64,000 nt of DNA from an uncultured Sphingomonas sp. (GTDB lineage: Bacteria > Pseudomonadota > Alphaproteobacteria > Sphingomonadales > Sphingomonadaceae): the NCBI GenBank assembly GCA_913776255.1, contig CAJYLV010000027.1, positions 1-64,000 of the forward strand, written 5' to 3'. Position numbers and translations under genes: made by a program. How positions within the stretch are numbered: position 1 is the stretch's first letter; every line of letters begins with the position of its first letter. The notes below the pieces were generated by a model. The model made no database searches and had not been told where the DNA came from. It saw only the letters and a list, made by a program, of their open reading frames with translations. This document shows, piece after piece, positions 1-9,895 of this stretch.

Positions 1-69
<69 letters not shown>

Positions 70-115
70 TTGTAGAAGCGTGAGGCGCGCCAACTAGGCG
101 GCACGCCCCACCCTG

Positions 116-1306
116 TCAACGACTATCGGCGACTTTTTCGACGACCGCGACCTGCTCCTCCTGACCCCGCATCAGCGTGCCGTCCTCGAACAGGAAACCG
201 GCGATGTCGGGGCGGCCCGCGGCGGACAGGATCGTCTGGACGATGATCAGGATCGGCACCGCCAGCAACGCGCCGACCGTGCCCCATACCCAGCCCCAGA
301 AACTGATCGAGATGAGGATCATCACCGGGTTGATCGTCAGCCGGTGCCCAACGATCAGCGGGGTGACGACGTTCGCCTCGATCAGATGCGCGCCGTACAT
401 CAGCGCGGGCGCGGACAGCGCGGTCCAGACGTCGGAGAAGGTCATCAGCCCGCCGATCGCGAGCAGCAGCGCCGCGACCACCGGACCGAAATAGGGCACG
501 TAGTTGAGCAATGTGACGATGCCGCCCCACATCAGCGGGAACGGCATGCCGAGCAGGTGGAGCGCCCCCGCCACCACCGCGCCGAGCGCGATGTTGATGA
601 TCGTGATCGTGCCGAGATAGGAGGACACGGCGTCGACCATCTCCTGCAACACCCGCGCGGTCGTCATCGCGCCGCCGAAGCTGGCGCGGCCGGTGATCAT
701 CTTCTCGCGCATCCGCGTCCAGCCGGACAGGAAGAAGAAGGCGACGAGGATCGCGTAGAATGTCTGCACGATCACCGCCGGCGCCGAGGTGGCGGCCAGT
801 TCGACGATCGAACTCGGCGGCGAAACCGCCGCGGTCGGCGACGGCTTGACCGGCGTCGTCGCGATCTGACGCAGCGTGCGGTTGGCGTAGCGCTCGAGGC
901 TGGAATAGAGATCGAGGATCGGCGCCAGATTGGCCTGGATGCGGTGGATGCGGCTGGGCAGCAGCCGGAAGAATTCGGTCGCCGGCACGACGATCGCCGC
1001 CAGCGCGACATTGGCGACGACGAGGAACAGGATCACGCAGAACAGCGCCGCGATCGGCGACGGCAGCCGCCGCCGCTCCAGCCATTCGAGCAGCGGGATC
1101 AGCGCCAGCGACACGACCAGCGCGATCGCGGTTGGCATGAAGAACTCCGCCCCGGCCTGCAGCGCGAACGGCAGCCCGAGCACCAGCCCGATCCCGGCGG
1201 TGAGCGTCAGCCCCGCGAGCAGCCGGTCACGCCGCAGCGGCGGATCGAGCCCCGCCGCGGTCGGTGCCGGGACAAACGGTTCGGCGGGCGCAGGCTGGTC
1301 GGGCAT
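116..1306 (-). CDS. AI-2E family transporter (PerM/YdiK-type permease)
   Basis: A 396-residue polytopic inner-membrane protein of the AI-2E exporter/PerM family. Hydrophobic segments lie near residues 28-50, 55-70 and 85-110, and a larger hydrophobic block covers about 180-370. A Pro/Ala-rich soluble stretch separates the two blocks, which is the usual family layout. Family members move signalling molecules or act as Na+/H+ antiporters; the substrate here cannot be read from sequence. An in-frame GTG lies 9 bases upstream at 1315, but the ATG at 1306 has the better spaced AGG. It is transcribed away from the tRNA and lies downstream of the Crp/Fnr gene on the same strand. Confidence 0.85.
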   Translation of the reverse strand: MPDQPAPAEPFVPAPTAAGLDPPLRRDRLLAGLTLTAGIGLVLGLPFALQAGAEFFMPTAIALVVSLALIPLLEWLERRRLPSPIAALFCVILFLVVANVALAAIVVPATEFFRLLPSRIHRIQANLAPILDLYSSLERYANRTLRQIATTPVKPSPTAAVSPPSSIVELAATSAPAVIVQTFYAILVAFFFLSGWTRMREKMITGRASFGGAMTTARVLQEMVDAVSSYLGTITIINIALGAVVAGALHLLGMPFPLMWGGIVTLLNYVPYFGPVVAALLLAIGGLMTFSDVWTALSAPALMYGAHLIEANVVTPLIVGHRLTINPVMILISISFWGWVWGTVGALLAVPILIIVQTILSAAGRPDIAGFLFEDGTLMRGQEEQVAVVEKVADSR

Positions 1307-1360
1307 GTTCGTCACCTACGGCCATTTACCATGCGCGGCCAAGCGTCTTCGCACCGGCAC

Positions 1361-2095
1361 TCAGTCGTCGCGATGCCAGACGCCGGTTTCGAGATACAGA
1401 TAGTCTGGGTCGAACTCGCCGAGCCGTGACAGCCGGTCGTGATCGGTGATCCGCACCACGCCGCGCGCGAACTCCGCCAGCCCCGCCTCGCGCAGCCGCC
1501 GCAGCATGCGATTGACGTGGACGCTGGTCAGGCCGAGCGCCTCGCCGAGATCCTGCTGCGTCAGGGCGAAATCGAACGCCCCGCCGTCCGCGGCGCCGAC
1601 CGCACGGAGACGATGGTATGTTTCCAGCAGGAAATGCGCGAGTCGTCCCGCCGCATCGAGACGCCCGATCCGGAAAATCCATTCGCGGTGGAGGGCGGCG
1701 TCGAGGAGGGTGGAGCGCCAGAGCAGGCGGGTCAGATGCGGGTGGTCGACCAAAATCTTGTCGATTCGGGCGTGCGGTATGAGCGCGATCCGCGCTTCGG
1801 TGAGCGTTCCGACATCATGATCGAGCCGGCGCAGCGGATAGCCGTGCAGGTCGACGAAATCACCCGCCAGCTGCAGCGCGACCAGCTGCCGGAAGCCGTC
1901 GCGCGCGTCCATGTAGCGGCACATGACGCCGTCGAGCAGCAACGTGCTGTAGGTGACCGGATCGCCGCGACGGGTGACGATGCTGCGCGCGGGCAGCCGC
2001 TCGACGCGCTCGACCGCGCTTTCGAGAACGTCTTTCTCGGCCTCGGTCAGTCCCGTGCGGCCACGCCCGCGCAAAAAGTCCTTCGTCACCCGCAT
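1361..2095 (-). CDS. Crp/Fnr family transcriptional regulator
   Basis: A 244-residue regulator. An N-terminal cyclic-nucleotide-binding-like beta barrel covers roughly residues 25-135, followed by a long dimerisation helix and a C-terminal winged helix. The recognition region contains [19 protein letters not shown], typical of HTH_Crp. There is no N-terminal cysteine cluster of the Fnr type, so an oxygen-sensing iron-sulfur centre is unlikely. The effector is unknown. It is divergent from the fatty-acid operon that starts at 2317, and the 221-base gap holds both promoters; control of that operon is possible but not shown. Confidence 0.85.
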   Translation of the reverse strand: MRVTKDFLRGRGRTGLTEAEKDVLESAVERVERLPARSIVTRRGDPVTYSTLLLDGVMCRYMDARDGFRQLVALQLAGDFVDLHGYPLRRLDHDVGTLTEARIALIPHARIDKILVDHPHLTRLLWRSTLLDAALHREWIFRIGRLDAAGRLAHFLLETYHRLRAVGAADGGAFDFALTQQDLGEALGLTSVHVNRMLRRLREAGLAEFARGVVRITDHDRLSRLGEFDPDYLYLETGVWHRDD

Positions 2096-2316
2096 CGAAC
2101 CGCCGGCCCCCGTCCATCCATTTATCGGGGTGCAGGATTAGGCGGGGAAGCGGCACAGGGACAAGCCCGGGCGGGCGACCCCGGCCCTGCCCTCCGCCAT
2201 TACGCCCGGATCGTCGGCGCGGTCCGCAGAACAGCGATTGCGCTCCCCTCCAACAACGCGATAGACAATCCCCGATTCGAAATAACGGTATGCCGAACCG
2301 AGGAGAGACAACCCCC

Positions 2317-4353
2317 ATGACGTCGCACAATATCGAGCAGTCGGGGCCGATCCGTATCGAGCGGGACGGCGACATCCTCCAGATCATCAGCGATTCGCCG
2401 CCGGTGAACGCGCTGGGTGCGGCGGTGCGCGACGGTCTGGAGGCCGCGGTGAAGGCCGGTGTCGCGGATTCGAGCATCGCCGCGATCGTGCTGCGGTGCG
2501 AGGGGCGCACCTTCTTCGCGGGCGCCGACATCAGCGAGTTCGGCAAGCCGCTGCAGGGCATTCCGCTGCCGACATTGGTCGACATGATCGAGGCCAGCCC
2601 CAAGCCGGTGATCGCGGCGATCCACGGCACCGCGCTGGGCGGCGGGTGCGAGGTGGCGCTCGGCTGCCATTATCGCGTCGCCGTTCCGTCCGCGAAGCTC
2701 GGCACCCCCGAGGTGAAGCTGGGGCTGCTGCCCGGCGCGGGCGGGACGCAGCGGCTGCCGCGGCTGATCGGGGTCAAGGCGGCGCTGGAGATGATCGTGC
2801 TCGGCAACCCGGTGTCCGCAAAGACGGCGGCGGACATGGGGCTGGTCGACAGGCTGGCCGGCGAGGACACGCTCGGCGCCGACGCGATCGCCTTCGCGCG
2901 CGAGGTGGCGGGCACGCGCCCGATCCCGCGCGTCCGCGACCGCATCGTCGCGCCCGATCCGGCGGCGGTCGAGGCGTTCCGCACGACGCACGGCCGCAAG
3001 CTGCGTGGATTCGATGCGCCCGAGGCGTGCATCACCTGCGTCGTTGCCGCCACCGAACGATCGTTCGAGGACGGGCTCGCGGTCGAGCGCGAACAGTTCA
3101 TGACGCTGATGAACGGCACGCAATCGGCGGCGCAGCGGCATCTGTTCTTCGCCGAGCGCAAGGCCGCCAAGATCGACGACATCGATCCCGCCACCCCGCT
3201 TCGCCCGATCAACCGCGTCGGCGTGATCGGCGCCGGGACGATGGGCGGCGGGATCGCGATGAACTTCCTGTCGGCCGGCGTGCCGGTGACGATCGTCGAG
3301 ATGCAGCAGGAGGCGCTCGATCGCGGCACCGGCGTGATGCGGCGCAATTACGAGGCGAGCGCCGCCAAGGGCCGGCTGCCCGCCGATGCGCCGGACAAGT
3401 TGATGGCGATGCTCTCCCCCACCCTGTCGCTCGACGATCTCGGCGACTGCGACCTCATCATCGAGGCGGTCTATGAGGACATGGCCGTCAAGAAGGACAT
3501 TTTCACAAGGCTCGACGCGATCGCCAAACCCGGTGCGATCCTCGCGAGCAACACCAGCTACCTCAACATCGACGCGATCGCCGCGGTGACGAAACGCCCC
3601 GGCGACGTGCTGGGGATGCACTTCTTCTCGCCGGCCAATGTCATGAAATTGCTGGAGGTGGTGCGCGGCAAGCAGACCGCGCCCGACGTGCTGGCGACGG
3701 TGATGGCGCTCGCCAAGAAGATCCGCAAGGTCGCGGTGGTCGCGGGCGTCTGTGACGGGTTCATCGGCAACCGGATGCTGATGCCGCGGCAGGTCGAGGC
3801 CAACAAACTGTTGATGGAAGGCGCGACGCCCGAACAGATCGACCGCGTGCACGTCGCGTTCGGCATGCCGATGGGGCCCTTCCAGATGGCCGACCTCGCC
3901 GGGGTCGATATCGGCTGGCACCGCGATCCGACGCGGATCGAGAACATCCGCGACGCGCTCGCCGCCGAGGGACGCTGGGGGCAGAAGAAGGGTGCGGGCT
4001 TCTACGATTACGACGAGAAACGAAATCCCACCCCGTCGCCGCGCGTCGCCGAGATCATCGACGCGTTCCGCGCCAAGGAAGGGTCGACCCCGCGCGCGAT
4101 CAGTGACGAGGAGATCGTCGCGCGCACGCTTTACACGATGGTCAACGAAGGCGCGCTGATCCTCGAGGAGGGCATGGCGCAGCGTGCGTCCGACATCGAT
4201 GTCGTGTGGGTCTATGGCTATGGCTGGCCGGTCTATCGCGGCGGGCCGATGTTCTGGGCGCAGAGCGAGGGTGCCGACAAGGTGATCGCCGGGCTGGAGC
4301 GCTACGGCTTCCCCGTCGCCAGGGGCCTGAAGACCGGGGAGGCGTTCAAGTGA
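2317..4353 (+). CDS. Bifunctional enoyl-CoA hydratase / 3-hydroxyacyl-CoA dehydrogenase (FadJ/FadB-like)
   Basis: A 678-residue multifunctional beta-oxidation enzyme that hydrates trans-2-enoyl-CoA and oxidises the 3-hydroxyacyl-CoA with NAD+. Residues about 10-195 form the crotonase domain, with the oxyanion-hole segment [12 protein letters not shown] and the acidic segment [14 protein letters not shown]. The Rossmann domain begins near residue 301 with [15 protein letters not shown], followed by [11 protein letters not shown] around the catalytic His, and two C-terminal 3HCDH domains. I chose the ATG at 2317 because GAGGAGA sits 10 bases upstream; an earlier in-frame ATG at 2290 has no such site. 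It is the first gene of an operon with two acyl-CoA dehydrogenases and a thioesterase. Confidence 0.93.
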   Translation: MTSHNIEQSGPIRIERDGDILQIISDSPPVNALGAAVRDGLEAAVKAGVADSSIAAIVLRCEGRTFFAGADISEFGKPLQGIPLPTLVDMIEASPKPVIAAIHGTALGGGCEVALGCHYRVAVPSAKLGTPEVKLGLLPGAGGTQRLPRLIGVKAALEMIVLGNPVSAKTAADMGLVDRLAGEDTLGADAIAFAREVAGTRPIPRVRDRIVAPDPAAVEAFRTTHGRKLRGFDAPEACITCVVAATERSFEDGLAVEREQFMTLMNGTQSAAQRHLFFAERKAAKIDDIDPATPLRPINRVGVIGAGTMGGGIAMNFLSAGVPVTIVEMQQEALDRGTGVMRRNYEASAAKGRLPADAPDKLMAMLSPTLSLDDLGDCDLIIEAVYEDMAVKKDIFTRLDAIAKPGAILASNTSYLNIDAIAAVTKRPGDVLGMHFFSPANVMKLLEVVRGKQTAPDVLATVMALAKKIRKVAVVAGVCDGFIGNRMLMPRQVEANKLLMEGATPEQIDRVHVAFGMPMGPFQMADLAGVDIGWHRDPTRIENIRDALAAEGRWGQKKGAGFYDYDEKRNPTPSPRVAEIIDAFRAKEGSTPRAISDEEIVARTLYTMVNEGALILEEGMAQRASDIDVVWVYGYGWPVYRGGPMFWAQSEGADKVIAGLERYGFPVARGLKTGEAFK

Positions 4354-5528
4354 GCGACCTCGACACCTTCCGCTGCGACACGCGCGCATGGCTGGAAGAG
4401 AATTGCCCGCCCGAGATGCGCGCGCCGATCGTCTCCGAGAAGGACGTGGTGTGGGGCGGCCGCGACCAGTCGCGGCTGACCGTGCCGCAAAAGACGTGGC
4501 TCGACCGGATGGCGGCGCGCGGCTGGACCGTCCCCGACTGGCCGAAGGAGTATGGCGGCGGCGGGCTGAGCGCGGCGGAGACCAAGGCGCTGCGCGAGGA
4601 AATGGCGCGGATCAAGGCGCGCAGTCCGCTCAACAGCTTCGGCATCTCGATGCTCGGGCCGGCGCTGCTGAAATACGGCACCGAGGCGCAGAAGCTGGAG
4701 CATCTGCCGAAGATCGCGCGCGGCGAGATCCGCTGGTGCCAGGGCTATTCGGAACCCAATGCCGGGTCCGATCTCGCGAGCCTCGCGACCAGTGCCGAGG
4801 ATGCCGGCGACCATTTCGTCGTCAACGGGCAGAAGGTGTGGACCAGCTATGCCGATCAGGCCGACTGGATCTTCTGTCTGGTGCGCACCGACCGGACGAC
4901 CAAGCAGGGCGGGATCAGCTTCGTGCTGTTCGACATGGCCTCGCCGGGCGTCTCGACCAGGCCGATCCTGCTCATCAGCGGCTATTCGCCGTTCTGCGAG
5001 ACGTTCTTCGACGATGTGAAGGTGCCCAAGGCCAATCTGGTCGGCGAACTGAACAAGGGCTGGGACGTCGCCAAATATCTGCTCGGGCATGAGCGCGAGA
5101 TGATCTCGGGCATGGGGTTGTCGGGCGGTGGCGATGCGTTGGTTGAGGGCGCGCTGGCGACGGTCGGGGTGGATGCCGAGGGGCGGCTGGCCGATCCGCT
5201 GCTGCGCGCGCAGATCGCGCTGTACGAGGTGCGCGCGCTGGCGTTCGCGGCGCAGAGCGAGCGGTTCATCGACGAGCTGAAAGCGGGGCATGCGCATCCC
5301 GCGCAGCCGAGCATGATGAAATATTACGGCACCGAGCTGAACAAGGCGCGCCACGAGCTGGCGATGGCGGCGGGCGGGTCGGACGCGGTGGAGTGGGAGA
5401 GCGAGCGCTCGGGCGGCGGCCGCGCGGCGCGGGCGTGGCTGCGCACCAAGGCCAATTCGATCGAGGGCGGGACGAGCGAGATCCAGCTCAACATCGTCGC
5501 GAAACGGATTCTGGAATTGCCGGGGTGA
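4350..5528 (+). CDS. Acyl-CoA dehydrogenase
   Basis: A 392-residue FAD-dependent acyl-CoA dehydrogenase, catalysing the first step of beta-oxidation. An N-terminal helical domain is followed by the beta domain with [17 protein letters not shown], the flavin/substrate-binding signature, and a C-terminal four-helix domain ending in [17 protein letters not shown]. It starts at a GTG that overlaps the stop of the preceding gene (GTGA, 4350-4353), which implies translational coupling. Reading further upstream in the same frame gives only overlap with the previous gene. A second acyl-CoA dehydrogenase follows, so the two may be subunits of one enzyme. Substrate unknown. Confidence 0.9.
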   Translation: MSDLDTFRCDTRAWLEENCPPEMRAPIVSEKDVVWGGRDQSRLTVPQKTWLDRMAARGWTVPDWPKEYGGGGLSAAETKALREEMARIKARSPLNSFGISMLGPALLKYGTEAQKLEHLPKIARGEIRWCQGYSEPNAGSDLASLATSAEDAGDHFVVNGQKVWTSYADQADWIFCLVRTDRTTKQGGISFVLFDMASPGVSTRPILLISGYSPFCETFFDDVKVPKANLVGELNKGWDVAKYLLGHEREMISGMGLSGGGDALVEGALATVGVDAEGRLADPLLRAQIALYEVRALAFAAQSERFIDELKAGHAHPAQPSMMKYYGTELNKARHELAMAAGGSDAVEWESERSGGGRAARAWLRTKANSIEGGTSEIQLNIVAKRILELPG

Positions 5529-5538
5529 AGGGCATCCC

Positions 5539-5670
5539 GTCGCCCCTGCGCACGCAGGGGCCCATGGCTGTCGAATGGATGAGTGGCGGTGGCCGTGGGC
5601 GAGCGTGGTCTGTGTGTCGAACATCTCGGCACACGACACAGACATGGGCCCCTGCCTGCGCAGGGGCGAC
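5539..5670. repeat. 28-bp near-perfect inverted repeat, 'gcccctgcg' family
   Basis: Arms at 5539-5566 and 5643-5670 are reverse complements with one mismatch. Each arm is itself a GC-rich hairpin (gcccctgc...gcaggggc). The 76 bases between have no gene. It lies in a 335-base gap (5529-5863) between two acyl-CoA dehydrogenase genes; the rest of that gap holds a second palindromic pair. It could act as a transcript-stabilising hairpin or be a non-autonomous mobile repeat. Confidence 0.8.
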
Positions 5671-5723
5671 GGTGGAGGTGGCGGGGGTCGGCGTCTTCTA
5701 GCGAGAGCGCACCAACTTTTGTT

Positions 5724-5813
5724 CGTCGCCCCGGACTTGATCCGGGGCCCCGCTTCTTGTCAGCCGCAGCGAAGAAGGAAGAAGCGGGATACCGGATCAA
5801 GTCCGGGATGACG
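5724..5813. repeat. Paired palindromic repeat of the 'cggacttgatccgg' family
   Basis: Arm 1 (5724-5758) and arm 2 (5779-5813) are inverted copies of a roughly 35-bp unit containing the core cggacttgatccgg and ending in ccgcttctt. The same unit recurs at 14285, 37199, 57839, 61190 and 63006, always outside or at the edge of genes. The arrangement is that of a REP/BIME-like element found widely in sphingomonad genomes. Confidence 0.85.
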
Positions 5814-5863
5814 TTGATATTGAGGATAGAGCCCTGCCACATGGGCCTGAAAGGAGGGATGCG

Positions 5864-6991
5864 ATGCCGCTTTTCCTGAACGACGAACAGACGATGCTCC
5901 GCGACACCGCGCGCGATTTCGTAAGCGAGCATGCCCCGGTCGCGCACCTGCGACGGCTGCGCGACAATGACGACGCGACCGGCTTCGACCGTTCGCTGTG
6001 GAAGCAGTTCGCGGAGATGGGCTTTACCGGCATCCTGATCGGCGCGGACGCCGGCGGGCTCGGGCTCGGGCATGTCGAGGCGGGCGTGGTGCTGGAGGAG
6101 ATCGGACGCAACCTGTCGCCCTCCCCGTTCCTCACCACCGCGGTCGCGGCGGTGGCAGCGCTCGACGGCACCGCACAGGCGGAGCGCTGGTTTCCCGGCA
6201 TCGTGTCGGGTGAGACGGTCGCGGCGCTGGCGATCGACGAAGGGCCGAAGCACCGCGATCGCATCGCGCTGCGCGCCGAGCGGTCCGGCAACGGCTTCCG
6301 GCTGAGCGGCGCCAAGCAGTTCGTCACGCACGGCCATGTCGCCGACCTGCTGATCGTCGCGGCACGCACTTCGGGCAGCGACGACGAGACCGAGGGCGTG
6401 ACGCTGTTCGCGGTGCCCGCCGATGCCGCCGGGCTGACCGCGACGCCCGAGCGGCTCGCCGACAGCAGCATGGCGGCGCGGCTGACGTTCAAGGGCGTTT
6501 CGGTCGACGGCGATGCGGTGATCGGCGCGGTCGATGCCGGGCGCGCGCCGCTCGACCGGCTGCTGCGCGCGGGGCGGACCGGGGCATCGGCGGAATTGCT
6601 CGGCGTCGGCGGGGGCGCGATGGACATGACGGTCGCGTATCTTAAGCAACGCAAGCAGTTCGGCGCGCTGATCGGCAGCTTCCAGGCGCTCCAGCATCGC
6701 GCCGCGCATCTCTATGCCGAGCTGGAGGTCGCGCGCGCCGCGGTGCTCAAGGCGCAGCAACTGCTCGACGCCGGCGAGGCGGCGGCGGAGCAGGCGGTAT
6801 CGGTCGCCAAGGCGATGACGGGACTTGCCACGACGCTGTCGGTGCAGGAAGGCGTGCAGATGCATGGCGGAATCGGCATGACCGACGAATATGACATCGG
6901 CTTCTTCATGAAGCGCGCACGGGTGCTCGCGGAGATGTTCGGCGATACGAACTTCCACGCCGACCGCGTGGCGCGCGGGCGCGGCTATTGA
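5864..6991 (+). CDS. Acyl-CoA dehydrogenase (second copy)
   Basis: A 375-residue member of the acyl-CoA dehydrogenase family. It shows the N-terminal helical domain, a shorter middle beta domain (SGAKQFVTHGHVADLLIV) and the C-terminal helical segment with QMHGGIGMTDEYDIGFFMKR. The ATG follows a strong AAAGGAGG site. It differs clearly from the copy at 4350, so this is a pair of paralogues rather than a recent duplication; adjacent divergent pairs in other bacteria can form heteromeric enzymes, which is possible here. It is separated from the upstream gene by a repeat-filled gap but coupled to the thioesterase downstream (TTGA overlap). Confidence 0.88.
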   Translation: MPLFLNDEQTMLRDTARDFVSEHAPVAHLRRLRDNDDATGFDRSLWKQFAEMGFTGILIGADAGGLGLGHVEAGVVLEEIGRNLSPSPFLTTAVAAVAALDGTAQAERWFPGIVSGETVAALAIDEGPKHRDRIALRAERSGNGFRLSGAKQFVTHGHVADLLIVAARTSGSDDETEGVTLFAVPADAAGLTATPERLADSSMAARLTFKGVSVDGDAVIGAVDAGRAPLDRLLRAGRTGASAELLGVGGGAMDMTVAYLKQRKQFGALIGSFQALQHRAAHLYAELEVARAAVLKAQQLLDAGEAAAEQAVSVAKAMTGLATTLSVQEGVQMHGGIGMTDEYDIGFFMKRARVLAEMFGDTNFHADRVARGRGY

Positions 6992-7887
6992 GCGACGTGC
7001 CCTCCCCTGCCGAACTGGTCGCCGATCTGGTCGATCTGCTCGACGTCGAGGAGATCGACACCGACCTGTATCGCGGGCGGCGCTCGACCGGCGGGGTCGG
7101 GCGCGTGTTCGGCGGGCAGGTGATCGCGCAGGCGTTGCAGGCGGCGCAGCGCTCGGCGGGCGAGACCGACAAGGTCGCGCATTCGCTCCACGCCTATTTC
7201 ATGCGCGCGGGATCGGAGGAGCATCCGATCATCTACCGCGTGGTGCGCGATTTCGAGGGGCGCAGCTTCGCGACGCGGCGCGTGATCGCGATGCAGCGCG
7301 GCACGCCGATCCTCAACATGGCCGCCTCGTTCCAGCGCGCCGAGGAGGGGCTGTCGCACCAGGATGCGATGCCCGACGTGCCGCCACCGGAGGCGCTGGA
7401 GAACGAGCAGACGTTGCGCGCGGCGGTGGCGGACCGGATCCCGCCGCAGCTGCGCGAGCAGCTGCTGCGGCCGCGCGCGATCGAGTACCGGCCGGTGACC
7501 CCGCGGCACTGGACGCAGCCGGTCCCGTCCCCGCCGCTCCACCATTACTGGTTTCGCGCGGTCGCGCCGGTCGGTGACGATCCGGCGATGCACCGCGCGG
7601 TGCTGGCCTATGCCAGCGACATGATGCTGCTGGGGACGTGCATGCTGCCGCACGGCGTGACGTGGATCACGCCGGGGATGCAGACCGCCAGCCTCGACCA
7701 TGCCTTGTGGCTGCACGAGCCGGCGCGCACCGACGACTGGCTGCTCTACACGATGGACAGCCCGTGGGCGGGGCACGGTCGCGGGATGAACCGCGGGCGG
7801 ATCTTCGCCGCCGACGGGCGGCTGGTGGCGAGCGTCGCGCAGGAAGGGCTGGTGCGGATGCGCGCGGAACGTCAGCCCGGCAAATAG
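6988..7887 (+). CDS. tesB: Acyl-CoA thioesterase II (TesB-like)
   Basis: A 299-residue double-hotdog thioesterase that hydrolyses acyl-CoA to free acid and CoA. The first hotdog has GGVGRVFGGQVIAQAL, and the second has LAYASDMMLLGTCM, with the Asp expected of the TesB active site, and VASVAQEGLVR with the Gln. The start is a TTG overlapping the stop of the preceding gene (TTGA, 6988-6991); a GTG three codons later is the alternative. It closes the beta-oxidation operon and probably releases CoA from slowly oxidised intermediates. Its last 16 bases overlap the convergent gene on the minus strand. Confidence 0.9.
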   Translation: MSDVPSPAELVADLVDLLDVEEIDTDLYRGRRSTGGVGRVFGGQVIAQALQAAQRSAGETDKVAHSLHAYFMRAGSEEHPIIYRVVRDFEGRSFATRRVIAMQRGTPILNMAASFQRAEEGLSHQDAMPDVPPPEALENEQTLRAAVADRIPPQLREQLLRPRAIEYRPVTPRHWTQPVPSPPLHHYWFRAVAPVGDDPAMHRAVLAYASDMMLLGTCMLPHGVTWITPGMQTASLDHALWLHEPARTDDWLLYTMDSPWAGHGRGMNRGRIFAADGRLVASVAQEGLVRMRAERQPGK

Positions 7888-8789
7888 CCGGCGCGCTTGA
7901 GGAACGCCCGGAGCGCCGCCGGGAAGCTGGTGTAGCGCGTGGTGTGGCCCGGCGGGCAGCGCGGTTCCTTCCATGCCGACCGCGGCAGGTCGCACCACTC
8001 CCACGGGCCGTCGCCGTGCTCGTGATGGTTCCGCATCGCCGCCCATGCGGACGGCAGCAGCCGCGCCCGCGCTGCGTCGGCGACATAGGCGGCGCAGGCG
8101 CCGTTGCGATAGCGGACGGTCGACAGGCAAACCGGCTGCCACCGCGCCATATCGGCGCGGAAGACCGAACGCAGCGCCGGGTCGCGGCTCTCGTCGACCA
8201 GCCGCCCGTCCCTCACGGTGACGATTAGCGGCGGCCGCGGCGTGCAGGCGTTGCAGCCGAATACCGAACCGAACGCCGGATCGTCGAACACCAGATCGAT
8301 ACGGCCGTCGCCCGACAGATCGCGCGGCGCATCGTCGAGTTGTCCCTGCAGCCTGATCCCCGCGGCTTCGGACGAGACGACGCGATAGCCGTCGCGCGTC
8401 GGCACCAGCACTTGCAGCGTCAGCGCGCCGCTCGATCCGCCCGACTGGCTCTCGATGATGACGCCGGGGCGCGGGTCGCCCTGCCGCAGCGTCGCGACGG
8501 CGATGCGCGCATAGCTGCTCGAGGCAGCGGTCCTAACCACGATCGGCGCGACGCCCGGCGCCGAGACGGTGACCGCGCCCTGATTGTTATAGCCATCCCA
8601 CTTGCAGCTGCTGTCGCCGACCGGCTGCGCGGGGCACGGCAGCGGCGTGACCGTGACCGCCACGCCGCCCGAGGTGAAGGCGAGCGGCACCTTTTCCGAG
8701 GATAACCATGTCTGGAAGCGGCCGATCGGCACCTCGGCCGGCGCGGCCGCGATCAGCAAACAGAGCAACGCCGAGGCAAGGATCCGCAT
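7872..8789 (-). CDS. Exported hypothetical protein
   Basis: A 305-residue protein I do not recognise. It begins with a clear Sec signal peptide (MRILASALLCLLIAAAPAE). The mature part contains a stretch with DLSGDGRIDLVFDDPAFG, which resembles the Asp-rich calcium-binding turns of FG-GAP/VCBS proteins, and six or more cysteines that suggest a disulfide-bonded periplasmic fold. The ATG at 8789 was chosen because the signal peptide begins there; the reading frame stays open for another 26 codons upstream. It converges on tesB with a 16-base overlap of coding ends. Confidence 0.75.
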   Translation of the reverse strand: MRILASALLCLLIAAAPAEVPIGRFQTWLSSEKVPLAFTSGGVAVTVTPLPCPAQPVGDSSCKWDGYNNQGAVTVSAPGVAPIVVRTAASSSYARIAVATLRQGDPRPGVIIESQSGGSSGALTLQVLVPTRDGYRVVSSEAAGIRLQGQLDDAPRDLSGDGRIDLVFDDPAFGSVFGCNACTPRPPLIVTVRDGRLVDESRDPALRSVFRADMARWQPVCLSTVRYRNGACAAYVADAARARLLPSAWAAMRNHHEHGDGPWEWCDLPRSAWKEPRCPPGHTTRYTSFPAALRAFLKRAGYLPG

Positions 8790-8879
8790 GACGACCGTCC
8801 GTCTCGACACCCGGCCGCACGATGCACTGCCGCGTCGCCGCGCGCAATTCCGACCAAAGCTGATCACCGCCAGACCGGA

Positions 8880-9515
8880 TCAGCGATCCTCATAGGCCGG
8901 CAGCGCCAGTTTGAAGCGGATCGCCGCCGCGCGCAGCGCGAACCCGGCGAGCGCCGCGATCACCGCGGCATGCCACGGCACCATCCCCAGCTCGCGCAGG
9001 CCGACGTAGCAGCCCGCCGCCAGCGCCGCCGCGGTGACGTACAATTCGGGCCGCATCAGGATCGACGGCTCGCCCGCCAGCACGTCGCGGATGATCCCGC
9101 CGACGCAGCCGGTCATCACCCCCATCAATGCGGCGGGCAGCGGCGGGACGCCATAGCCGAGCGCCTTGGCCGCGCCATAGACCGCATAGGCGGCCAGCCC
9201 GACCGCATCGAACCAGTCGAGCGCCGCGCCGCGCCACCAGCGCGCCGGTGTCAGCCAGATCACTCCCGCCATCAGCAGGCACACCGCCGCGACCCGCGAG
9301 TCATGCACCCAGAACACCGGCGCGCCGATCAGCAGATCGCGCACCGTCCCCCCGCCGACCCCGGTGACGAGCGCGAAGAACGCCAGCGTCACCGGCGTCT
9401 GCGCGCGCCGCGCCGCCGCCAGCGCGCCCGACGCGGCGAACACCGCCAGCCCCGCGACATCGAGCCACGGCGCAAACGCCGGCAGCAGCACGCCGGGGTC
9501 GAGCGGCGGGGTCAT
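8880..9515 (-). CDS. Trimeric intracellular cation (TRIC/UPF0126) channel family protein
   Basis: A 211-residue inner-membrane protein with about seven hydrophobic helices. Two glycine-rich repeats, VTGVGGGTVRDLLIG near residue 50 and MTGCVGGIIRDVLAGEPS near residue 135, are the duplicated family signature (GGG-x-x-RD). Prokaryotic TRIC proteins are homotrimeric K+ channels in this family; YadS-type members have also been linked to glycine transport. The start at 9515 overlaps the stop of the upstream thioesterase gene (ATGA), so three genes here are translationally coupled. Confidence 0.87.
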   Translation of the reverse strand: MTPPLDPGVLLPAFAPWLDVAGLAVFAASGALAAARRAQTPVTLAFFALVTGVGGGTVRDLLIGAPVFWVHDSRVAAVCLLMAGVIWLTPARWWRGAALDWFDAVGLAAYAVYGAAKALGYGVPPLPAALMGVMTGCVGGIIRDVLAGEPSILMRPELYVTAAALAAGCYVGLRELGMVPWHAAVIAALAGFALRAAAIRFKLALPAYEDR

Positions 9516-9895
9516 CCGCCGGTGCGCTCGATCAGATAGTTCATCCGCGCGCTGGCGATCGGACGCGCACGATCGTCCTGCCACGCCACCGCGGTGACGG
9601 TGGCGATCCGCGCGCCGAGCCGCGTGATCTGGCCCGCCGCGCGCGTGACATGGTCGCGCCCGCCACGCATGAAATCGACGGTCGCGTTGATCGGCTTGAT
9701 CCGCGCCGCCTCGGCCGCGAGCGCATGCCGCACCGCCGCCACCGCCGCGACCTCCAGCAATCCGGCGATCGCGCCGCCCTGCAGATAGCCGGGGCGTCCG
9801 ACGACATGCTGCCCGAACGGCATCACGATCTCCGGCACGCCGTCGACCAGCTCCAGCGTGACGCCCAGCAGCTGGGCATAGGGCGGCAACGTCAC
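9512..9895 (-). CDS. PaaI-like hotdog thioesterase
   Basis: A 127-residue single hotdog protein. The motif GRPGYLQGGAIAGLLEVAAV corresponds to the HGG-type helix region of the PaaI/YdiI thioesterases, with Q replacing the usual H. The chosen start is the GTG at 9895, which overlaps the stop of the upstream hotdog gene (GTGA, 9892-9895). The frame is open further upstream only as overlap with that gene. Substrate unknown. It and its neighbour may form a heteromeric hotdog enzyme, which is inference from coupling alone. Confidence 0.8.
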   Translation of the reverse strand: MTLPPYAQLLGVTLELVDGVPEIVMPFGQHVVGRPGYLQGGAIAGLLEVAAVAAVRHALAAEAARIKPINATVDFMRGGRDHVTRAAGQITRLGARIATVTAVAWQDDRARPIASARMNYLIERTGG

